Positions 1 through 4,000 of a DNA stretch of 5,344 nucleotides are shown piece by piece. Origin of the DNA: Gammaproteobacteria bacterium (GTDB taxonomy: Bacteria; Pseudomonadota; Gammaproteobacteria; Steroidobacterales; Steroidobacteraceae); NCBI GenBank assembly GCA_003162555.1, contig PMNQ01000137.1, positions 24,335 through 29,678 of the forward strand. Reading direction: 5' to 3'. Position 1 is the stretch's first letter. Each line of letters opens with the position of its first letter. The notes beneath the pieces were generated by a model. That model saw nothing but the letters and a program-made list of their open reading frames with translations. It did no database searches and was not told where the DNA came from. A program made the position numbers and the translations under genes.

Positions 1-533
1 GCCAGTTCATTGCGGCTCTTGTAGAGGCGCATGTCGTGCAGCACATGGTCGAGCGCCACGAATTCCTGCGGCGGATGTGCGCCAGCGCGCGCCTGGGCGC
101 GCAGCGTATTCACCCAGCCGACCACGCGCTGGTCGAAATCGTGGTACTTGCCCATCGTGTGGTACACGCGCGAGCGGGATTCGAGGAGTCCAGGCAGGAT
201 GTCGTCGAGGTCGCCGATCGGGAAGGCGTCATCGGCGCCGTAGTCGCGCCGCAGGCCTTCGGGTCCGGCGCGCCTCCCGTCCCAGAACTCGCGCGCCGCG
301 TTGCGCTCCCGTGCGAACACGACGAATTCGCCCTGCGGCCGGCCCGGGATCAGCACCGCGACCGATTCAGGTTCGCCAAAGCCCGTGAGGTAGTGAAAAT
401 CGCTGTCCTGGCGGAAGTTGTAGAGCACGTCGTTGTTGCGCGTGCGCTCGGGGGCCGCGGGCAGGATCGCAATCGCATCGCGCCCCATCAGCCGCATCAG
501 CTGGCGGCGACGGCGGGCGAATTCCTCGCTCAT
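1..533 (-). CDS. pepP: Xaa-Pro aminopeptidase P, N-terminal part (runs off left edge)
   Basis: Aminopeptidase P is a cytoplasmic metallopeptidase that removes the N-terminal residue of peptides with proline in second position. The 177 complete codons here begin MSEEFARRRRQLM and cover the AMP_N-type N-terminal domain. Family-like stretches are RNNDVLYNFRQDSDFHYLTGF (about residues 32-52) followed by EPES, then FVVFARERN and EFWDGRR (about 70-88). The sequence ends at about HDMRLYKSRNEL, just before the pita-bread catalytic domain, so no metal ligand can be checked. The E. coli protein has about 441 residues, so roughly 60% is missing. The ATG at 533 matches the E. coli start (MSEISRQEF). An in-frame GTG at 551 also exists, but neither start has a clear Shine-Dalgarno. 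It lies 19 nt downstream of ygfB on the same strand, so co-transcription is likely. The identification is firm. Confidence 0.95.
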   Translation of the reverse strand, partial: MSEEFARRRRQLMRLMGRDAIAILPAAPERTRNNDVLYNFRQDSDFHYLTGFGEPESVAVLIPGRPQGEFVVFARERNAAREFWDGRRAGPEGLRRDYGADDAFPIGDLDDILPGLLESRSRVYHTMGKYHDFDQRVVGWVNTLRAQARAGAHPPQEFVALDHVLHDMRLYKSRNEL

Positions 534-552
534 GGTGCCGCTGAGGCGCACT

Positions 553-1125
553 TTAATGTAGCGAAACCCCGGGCGGCGGCGCCGGCTGGCGCATGGCGCC
601 GAGTTCCTCGAACACCACCTGGACGCCGACCCGGACGAACTCCACCAGTTCGGCGAGCGCTTGCTCGTTGGCCTCGATGCCTTCACCTGCATCGATGCCT
701 GCGCGCATGATCTGCGCCAGATCGCGGACGATTTCCCCGGCGTCGCCCGGCAGGCCCTCCGGATCGGGCGCGCCGCCGGTGCCCAGCCCGTAGATGAATC
801 CGTTGCACCATAATGTGAGCGCTTCGGTGCGCTCCTCGAGGGGAGCGTCGTCGTCGGGCAACAGCAATTGGAACTGCATCTGCGTGCCCGCGAGCGCGGC
901 ACAGGACTCGTCGTAGAGGCCGCGCAAGCCCGGAACCGCGGCTGAATCCGAGTCCGCGCCTTCGGGCAGGATCTCGGCCAGCCAGTCCTCGAGGCGATAC
1001 CCGCCGGCTGCGCACAGTGCTCCGGCCAGCGTGCCATGGGCTTCAGCCGGTTCGGTGACTGCGTGGCAATCCACCATGAGGCGCTGGAGCTGCGCGTAAT
1101 TGCTGAAACCGCCCACCGGCGGCAT
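553..1125 (-). CDS. ygfB: YgfB/UPF0149 family protein
   Basis: This 190-aa protein belongs to the YgfB (UPF0149) family of small cytoplasmic, mostly helical proteins. Family features are PAEAHGTLAGALCA (about 26-39), FQLLLPDDDAPLEERTEAL (about 85-103), WCNGFIYGLG (106-115) and a C-terminal VEFVRVGVQV helix (161-170) with the terminal -LH also seen in E. coli. The biochemical role is not settled; in Pseudomonas aeruginosa YgfB has been linked to beta-lactam resistance through ampDh3 expression. The ATG at 1125 was chosen because it puts PAE at residues 26-28, exactly as in E. coli YgfB, and gives almost the same length. An ATG at 1140 adds five residues and cannot be excluded. A longer reading frame to 1311 would overlap the divergent coiled-coil gene and adds non-family residues. 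It precedes pepP, a common arrangement. Confidence 0.9.
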   Translation of the reverse strand: MPPVGGFSNYAQLQRLMVDCHAVTEPAEAHGTLAGALCAAGGYRLEDWLAEILPEGADSDSAAVPGLRGLYDESCAALAGTQMQFQLLLPDDDAPLEERTEALTLWCNGFIYGLGTGGAPDPEGLPGDAGEIVRDLAQIMRAGIDAGEGIEANEQALAELVEFVRVGVQVVFEELGAMRQPAPPPGVSLH

Positions 1126-1188
1126 GGTAGGGCGCGCCATGCCTGCGCGCAACACCGGCGGCGGAAGGCGAAATACAGTGCATTTCGA

Positions 1189-1218
1189 TTGACCGCGCTC
1201 GTGGCGCGGAACTATAGT
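1189..1218 (+). promoter_or_regulatory. Sigma70 promoter for the coiled-coil gene and zapA
   Basis: TTGACC (1189-1194) and TATAGT (1213-1218) are separated by 18 nt. Each matches five of six consensus bases. Counting seven bases on from the end of the -10 puts +1 at about 1225, which is the A of the ATG of the downstream gene. The mRNA is therefore predicted to be leaderless, in keeping with the absence of a well-spaced Shine-Dalgarno. Confidence 0.65.
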
Positions 1219-1239
1219 TTTCACATGGCCGAAAGTGAA
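1211..1239 (-). promoter_or_regulatory. Putative sigma70 promoter for ygfB-pepP
   Basis: On the minus strand a -10 element TATAGT (1216-1211) lies 17 nt from TTCACT (1239-1234), which matches four of six bases of the -35 consensus. The predicted start is near 1204, leaving a leader of about 79 nt before the ygfB ATG. The -10 is shared with the plus-strand promoter because AACTATAGTT (1210-1219) is a perfect palindrome. The -35 sits inside the first codons of the divergent gene. This is inferred from consensus matching only. Confidence 0.45.
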
Positions 1240-1458
1240 AAGAGCAGCAGCGCGGAACTCGAACTCAAGCGCCTGGAAAAACGTCTCGAAGAGCTCATCG
1301 CCACCGTGCACCGGCTCAAGGACGAGAACCGCTCGCTGCGCGCGCGCCAGGACAGCCTGGCGGGCGAGAAGACCACGGTCATGAACCGGAGCGAGCAGGT
1401 GCGGGCGCGCGTCGAGGCGATGATTGGCCGCCTCAAGGCGATGGAGCGCACCGCGTGA
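1225..1458 (+). CDS. TIGR02449-type small coiled-coil protein, probable ZapA partner
   Basis: This 77-aa protein is an almost uninterrupted coiled coil. Heptads run from residue 14 to 73 with a-positions L14, L21, V28, N35, Q42, K49, S56, V63, L70 and d-positions L17, L24, L31, L38, L45, V52, V59, M66, M73, so every d-position is hydrophobic. There is no signal peptide or membrane segment, so it should be cytoplasmic. Small coiled-coil proteins of this type (TIGR02449) commonly sit just upstream of zapA. The stop codon overlaps the zapA start (GTGA, 1455-1458), which suggests translational coupling. I infer a ZapB-like or ZauP-like role, bridging ZapA-decorated FtsZ filaments, but no sequence motif proves it. 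The ATG at 1225 is preferred over an upstream in-frame ATG at 1036, which lies inside ygfB and precedes the promoter. Confidence 0.82.
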   Translation: MAESEKSSSAELELKRLEKRLEELIATVHRLKDENRSLRARQDSLAGEKTTVMNRSEQVRARVEAMIGRLKAMERTA

Positions 1459-1772
1459 GCGAGGCCGATGCCACCCGCGTCAGTGTCCGCATCCTCGACA
1501 AGGACTATTTTGTCGCCTGTCCCAAGGAAGAGCGCGGCGACCTGATCGACAGCGCCGCGTTCCTGAATTCACGCATGAAAGAGATCCGCGACACGGGCAA
1601 AGTCGTCGGCGCGGACCGCATTGCGGTAATGGCCGCCCTGAATATCGCCAACGAAATGCTGCGCCAGCGTGATCGGGATCACGGTTCGCAGAGTGAACTC
1701 GGTGGCCGCATCAAGATGCTGCGCGAACGTGTGGAAACTGCGCTCCAGAAAGGGCAGCAGCTCGATCTTTAG
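1455..1772 (+). CDS. zapA: Cell division protein ZapA
   Basis: ZapA binds and cross-links FtsZ protofilaments at midcell and stabilises the Z-ring. The 105-aa product has the family layout: an N-terminal alpha/beta head (TRVSVRILDKDYFVACPKEER, about 7-27), an LIDSAAFLNSRMKEIR helix (30-45), the conserved AALNIANEML segment (60-69), and a C-terminal coiled coil from about 78 containing RIKMLRERVETAL (85-97). E. coli ZapA has 109 residues. The start is GTG, supported by GGAG at 1443-1446 with an 8-nt spacer, and it overlaps the stop of the preceding coiled-coil gene by 4 nt. 6S RNA begins about 15 nt after the stop, the classic gammaproteobacterial zapA-ssrS-ygfA order. Confidence 0.95.
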   Translation: MSEADATRVSVRILDKDYFVACPKEERGDLIDSAAFLNSRMKEIRDTGKVVGADRIAVMAALNIANEMLRQRDRDHGSQSELGGRIKMLRERVETALQKGQQLDL

Positions 1773-1774
1773 TG

Positions 1775-1780
1775 TAGAGT
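1775..1780 (+). promoter_or_regulatory. Weak candidate -10 element for 6S RNA
   Basis: TAGAGT (1775-1780) matches four of six -10 bases and would start transcription at about 1787, within a base of the 6S 5' end predicted from structure. No convincing -35 lies 16-18 nt upstream (GGGCAG at 1752-1757), so the call rests on position. Processing from a zapA read-through transcript is the alternative. Confidence 0.3.
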
Positions 1781-1787
1781 CGGAACC

Positions 1788-1975
1788 GCGTCGCCTGTGG
1801 TGTTCGATAAGCGGGCTGGGTTACCTCTCGACCCTAAGTTGAAACACCCCGGGATCAAACTTTGCTGGCAGCATTGTGCAAGTCTGCCCCGAGCAGAAAG
1901 CCTTACCTGCCGCAGGAAATCCCACTTGTTGCTCTGGTCGAGAGCAACGGTCCGCACCGGCATTGCGGGTGACGC
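1788..1975 (+). ncRNA. ssrS: 6S RNA
   Basis: 6S RNA mimics an open promoter, binds the RNA polymerase-sigma70 holoenzyme and lowers transcription, mainly in stationary phase. About 188 nt fold as expected. The ends form a long closing stem (1788-1804 with 1959-1975, including several G-U pairs). GCGGGC (1811-1816) pairs with GTCCGC (1950-1955). A 3'-side hairpin has an 8-bp stem, GTTGCTCT (1928-1935) with AGAGCAAC (1941-1948). TGTTCG followed by AAGCGGGC near the 5' end and CCCGAG followed by AGAAAGCCTTA in the middle resemble the E. coli molecule, and TGTTCG begins about 13 nt from the 5' end as in E. coli. Ends are predicted to within a few bases. The location between zapA and ygfA is the canonical one. 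Confidence 0.93.
1967..1972 (+). promoter_or_regulatory. Shine-Dalgarno-like GGGTGA inside the 6S 3' arm
   Basis: GGGTGA ends 6 nt before the GTG at 1979 and is a good match to the anti-Shine-Dalgarno. The same bases pair with 1791-1796 in the 6S closing stem. They would therefore be hidden in folded 6S RNA and removed from the mRNA once 6S is released. This bears on which ygfA start is used. Confidence 0.45.
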
Positions 1976-1978
1976 TTT

Positions 1979-2587
1979 GTGATTCTGGCCGCTCCCGCCA
2001 AGGACCCGGTGCGCGCGAAACTCCGCCGCGAACTGAGGGCGCGCCGCGCCGCCCAGCCGCGCACCGCGCGCCGCGCCGCGGCACTCCTGATCTGCTCCTA
2101 CGTGGCGCATGCCGGCTGGTTCCGTCGCGGCCTCAACGTCGGGCTGTACCTGTCGCGCGATTCCGAAGTCGACACCGCGCCGCTCCTGGCGCTGGCGCGG
2201 CAGCGCGCTTGCCACGTGTACCTGCCGCGCATCACCGACTACGTGCGGCATCGCATGCTGCTGGTGCGCGACAGCGGCGCCCGCCGCGTGCTGAACCGCT
2301 ATCGCATTGCCGAACCGCGCGGCGGCGCACGCCTGGCGGCGGCGGCGTTCGCGGTCATACTGATGCCGCTGGTCGGATTCGATGCCGCGGGCAACCGGCT
2401 GGGAAATGGCGCCGGGTATTACGATAGGTTCGTTGCCAGCAGAAGTGGCCGGTACGGCCGGCCTCTGCTGATAGGAATCGCCTTCGAGTGCCAGCGTCTC
2501 GACGCCCTGCCTGCCGCGGTGCACGACGTGCCACTCGATGCGGTGATCACCGAAAAGGGCCTGCACTACTTCAAGCGGAGGGCCTGA
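1979..2587 (+). CDS. ygfA: 5-formyltetrahydrofolate cyclo-ligase
   Basis: This enzyme (5,10-methenyltetrahydrofolate synthetase) uses ATP to convert 5-formyl-THF to 5,10-methenyl-THF, returning a storage or inhibitory folate to one-carbon metabolism. The 202-aa reading contains a basic N-terminus (RAKLRRELRARRAAQ, 12-26), the LSRDSEVDT substrate region (58-66), and the signature MPLVGFDAAGNRLGNGAGYYDR (129-150). The usual family form of the signature is RLGxGxGYYDR. HDVPLDAVITEKG (182-194) near the C-terminus is also typical. The start at 1979 is GTG, only 3 nt beyond the predicted 6S 3' end. A second in-frame GTG at 2009 has AAGGA at 2000-2004 with a 4-nt spacer and would give a 192-aa protein starting at the family-like basic helix; both remain possible. 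The EVE-domain gene follows after 3 nt. Confidence 0.93.
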   Translation: MILAAPAKDPVRAKLRRELRARRAAQPRTARRAAALLICSYVAHAGWFRRGLNVGLYLSRDSEVDTAPLLALARQRACHVYLPRITDYVRHRMLLVRDSGARRVLNRYRIAEPRGGARLAAAAFAVILMPLVGFDAAGNRLGNGAGYYDRFVASRSGRYGRPLLIGIAFECQRLDALPAAVHDVPLDAVITEKGLHYFKRRA

Positions 2588-2590
2588 CCC

Positions 2591-3055
2591 ATGGCCGGTT
2601 GGCTGCTCAAGACTGAACCCGGGACTTTCGGCATCGAACACCTCGCCGGGGCTCCCCGCCGCACTTCGAGCTGGGATGGCGTGCGCAATTACCAGGCGCG
2701 CAATTTTCTGCGCGACCAGGTGCAGCGCGGTGACCAGGCATTCCTGTACCACTCGAGCTGCGCGGTGCCGGGCATCGCCGGCATCGTCACCGTCACGCGC
2801 GCAGGTTTCCCGGACGTCAGCGCGTTTGACCGGAAAAACGAGCACTTCGACGCTGCGAGTGATCCGGCCGCACCGCGCTGGTATGCGATCGACGTACAGT
2901 TGAAGCGCCGCTTCAAGCGCATCATCACGCTCGAGGAATTGCGCGCGCATGCCGATGGAAAATTGCGCGGCATGCGTTTGCTCCAGCGCGGCAATCGCCT
3001 CTCGGTGATGCCCGTCAGTGATGCTCACTGGCAGTTCATCCTCACGCTCGAGTGA
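2591..3055 (+). CDS. Single-domain EVE protein
   Basis: The EVE domain belongs to the PUA/YTH-like fold and is thought to bind modified bases in DNA or RNA; no reaction is known for the stand-alone bacterial form. The 154 residues carry the family marks in order: WLLKTEP (4-10), SSWDGVRNYQARNFLRD (26-42), GDQAFLYHSSCAVPGIAGIVTV (48-69), a central ENEHFD-like segment (KNEHFD, 82-87), RWYAIDVQ (96-103), and a C-terminal MRLLQRGNRLSVMPVS region (128-143). There is no helicase or nuclease partner domain, so this is the housekeeping type rather than a restriction-linked fusion. GGAGGG at 2577-2582, within the end of ygfA, gives an 8-nt spacing to the ATG. It is 3 nt after ygfA and is the last gene before the terminator at 3081-3106. 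Confidence 0.92.
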   Translation: MAGWLLKTEPGTFGIEHLAGAPRRTSSWDGVRNYQARNFLRDQVQRGDQAFLYHSSCAVPGIAGIVTVTRAGFPDVSAFDRKNEHFDAASDPAAPRWYAIDVQLKRRFKRIITLEELRAHADGKLRGMRLLQRGNRLSVMPVSDAHWQFILTLE

Positions 3056-3056
3056 G

Positions 3057-3072
3057 TGTGAGTGAGATCACA
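3057..3072 (+). promoter_or_regulatory. Perfect CRP/Vfr/Clp-type operator
   Basis: TGTGA-GTGAGA-TCACA matches both half-sites and the 6-nt spacer of the CRP family consensus (CRP in enterics, Vfr in Pseudomonas, Clp in Xanthomonadales). It begins 2 nt after the EVE stop codon. Its centre is about 66 bp upstream of the start predicted for the small lysine-rich cistron, between the classic -61.5 and -71.5 class I positions. The inverted repeat could also simply form an RNA hairpin at the end of the EVE message. Confidence 0.5.
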
Positions 3073-3080
3073 CTGGCGCT

Positions 3081-3106
3081 CGCGTGACACACGCGCTTGT
3101 TTTTTT
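3081..3106 (+). terminator. Intrinsic terminator of the zapA-6S-ygfA-EVE unit
   Basis: A 6-bp GC-rich stem, CGCGTG (3081-3086) with CACGCG (3090-3095), has an ACA loop. One base later comes TTGTTTTTTT (3097-3106), a strong T-tract. It starts 26 nt after the EVE stop codon and is the best intrinsic terminator in the window. Confidence 0.8.
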
Positions 3107-3124
3107 ATGTCTCGTGTATATACT
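3097..3124 (+). promoter_or_regulatory. Sigma70-like promoter of the lysine-rich peptide cistron
   Basis: TATACT (3119-3124, five of six -10 bases) lies 16 nt after TTGTTT (3097-3102). The -35 is formed by the T-tract of the preceding terminator. The predicted start is near 3131, giving a leader of about 30 nt before the ATG at 3161. The region is conspicuously AT-rich for this genome. Confidence 0.55.
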
Positions 3125-3149
3125 CGGCCCCCGGACTAACCTGATATAT

Positions 3150-3154
3150 GGAGA
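3150..3154 (+). promoter_or_regulatory. Strong ribosome-binding site for the lysine-rich peptide
   Basis: GGAGA is followed by a 6-nt spacer (TCTTTC) and then the ATG at 3161. This near-ideal spacing is the main reason to treat the very short frame downstream as translated. Confidence 0.6.
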
Positions 3155-3160
3155 TCTTTC

Positions 3161-3211
3161 ATGGCTAAGGCAAAGAAGAAGGCCAAGAAGAAAGCTGCGA
3201 AGAAGAAGTAA
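3161..3211 (+). CDS. 16-aa lysine/alanine-only peptide (unannotated small ORF)
   Basis: The frame encodes [16 protein letters not shown], made of ten Lys, five Ala and the initiator Met, then TAA. I recognise no named family. The composition resembles the basic tails of histone H1-like and AlgP-type proteins, which bind nucleic acid without sequence specificity. Nine of the ten Lys codons are AAG and all four Ala codons occur, so this is not a simple DNA repeat. It has its own promoter (3097-3124), a strong ribosome-binding site, and a stable hairpin 60 nt downstream of the stop, so it looks like an independent short transcript of about 170 nt. It is too short to leave the ribosome exit tunnel while being made. 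Alternatives are a leader peptide that senses lysine supply or ribosome progress before rpiA, or a regulatory RNA with a chance frame. Function is unknown. Confidence 0.6.
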   Translation: MAKAKKKAKKKAAKKK

Positions 3212-3270
3212 GGGCCTTTACTTCAAGGCGAGTGGGAGTCAAACCTCACGAGCCTGATTCAAAGCTGAGA

Positions 3271-3303
3271 CTGTGCCCGCGCAAGCGGGCACAGTCATTT
3301 CTG
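3271..3303 (+). terminator. GNRA-capped hairpin with weak T-tract, probable terminator
   Basis: CTGTGCCCGC (3271-3280) pairs perfectly with GCGGGCACAG (3285-3294), forming 10 bp around a GCAA tetraloop, and is followed by TCATTTCT. The T-run is broken, so termination may be partial. It lies between the lysine-rich cistron and rpiA, 13 nt before the rpiA start codon, and could end the small transcript or limit read-through into rpiA. A smaller hairpin (GCCTT 3214-3218 with AAGGC 3225-3229) precedes it. Confidence 0.55.
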
Positions 3304-3315
3304 AGACGGGAAAAC

Positions 3316-3975
3316 ATGGCACTTTCGGCGCAAGCGAAGAAACTGAACGTCGCCGCCGCTGCACTCGAACATCTGCGAGACGGCTGCGTGCTCGGCGTCG
3401 GCACGGGCTCCACCGTCAACGCCATGATCGATCTGCTGGCACCCTGGCAGACCCGCCTGCGGGGCGCCGTCTCCAGTTCGGAAACCACCACCGCCCGGCT
3501 TCGCGCCCTTGGAATTCCGGTTTTCGACCTGAACGAGGTACCGGATCTGGGTATTTACATCGACGGCGCCGACGAAGCCACCCTCAAGCGGGAACTCATC
3601 AAGGGCGGCGGCGCCGCCCTGACGCGCGAGAAGATCATCGCCGCCGCGGCGCGCCGCTTCGTGTGCATCGTCGATGATACGAAGCTCGTCGACACGCTCG
3701 GGCGTTTCCCCTTGCCGGTCGAAGTGATTCCAATGGCGCGTGAACTCGTCGCCCGGCAACTCACCGCGCTTGGCGGCCGGCCTGTGTGGCGCGAGCGCAT
3801 CATCACCGACAACGGCAACCAGATCCTTGATGTGCATGATCTGCAGATCAGCGAGCCGTGTGCGCTCGAAAGCGCGATCAATCAGCTCGCGGGAGTGGTG
3901 ACGGTGGGCCTGTTCGCGGCGCGCCCGGCGGATCTGCTGATCGTCGGCACCGACAACGGCGTCCGCACGATCTGA
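3316..3975 (+). CDS. rpiA: Ribose-5-phosphate isomerase A
   Basis: RpiA interconverts ribose-5-phosphate and ribulose-5-phosphate in the non-oxidative pentose phosphate pathway, in the cytoplasm. The protein has 219 residues, the same as E. coli RpiA. Visible motifs are the phosphate-binding VGTGSTV (28-34), AVSSSETTT (51-59), FDLNEV (70-75), IDGADE (82-87), [12 protein letters not shown] (95-106), [11 protein letters not shown] and [11 protein letters not shown]. The residues matching the E. coli catalytic set (D81, D84, K94, E103) are D83, D86, K96 and E105, all present. The ATG at 3316 is chosen for family length and the upstream GGGA (3308-3311). A GTG-initiated extension to 3232 would run through the hairpin at 3271-3294 and adds residues with no family match. 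The gene converges on the persulfide dioxygenase gene. Confidence 0.97.
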   Translation: MALSAQAKKLNVAAAALEHLRDGCVLGVGTGSTVNAMIDLLAPWQTRLRGAVSSSETTTARLRALGIPVFDLNEVPDLGIYIDGADEATLKRELIKGGGAALTREKIIAAAARRFVCIVDDTKLVDTLGRFPLPVEVIPMARELVARQLTALGGRPVWRERIITDNGNQILDVHDLQISEPCALESAINQLAGVVTVGLFAARPADLLIVGTDNGVRTI

Positions 3976-3981
3976 ACTGAT

Positions 3982-4000
3982 CCTGGGCGCCTAGCCCAGG
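3982..4000. other. Hairpin between convergent genes
   Basis: CCTGGGC (3982-3988) and GCCCAGG (3994-4000) form a perfect 7-bp stem with a 5-nt loop that contains the stop codon of the minus-strand gene. No T-tract follows on either strand, so it is not a typical intrinsic terminator. It may protect 3' ends or slow convergent polymerases. Confidence 0.5.

Noticed and set aside
36..710. A 224-codon plus-strand frame across pepP and ygfB
   Set aside because: It is antisense to two recognisable proteins, has Ala/Arg-biased composition and no motif.
1126..1311. N-terminal extension of ygfB to an ATG at 1311
   Set aside because: It would overlap the divergent coiled-coil gene and both promoters, and the start at 1125 aligns residue for residue with E. 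coli YgfB.
1769..3028. A 419-codon open frame on the minus strand opposite 6S RNA, ygfA and EVE
   Set aside because: It is antisense to two recognised proteins and a structured RNA, shows no family motif, and is a typical long shadow frame of GC-rich coding DNA.
3232..3315. GTG-initiated extension of rpiA
   Set aside because: It runs through the 10-bp hairpin and has no family match; the ATG at 3316 gives exactly the usual 219 residues.
3982..4000. Bidirectional intrinsic terminator between rpiA and the fusion gene
   Set aside because: The stem is perfect but no T-tract follows on either strand, so it is listed only as a hairpin.
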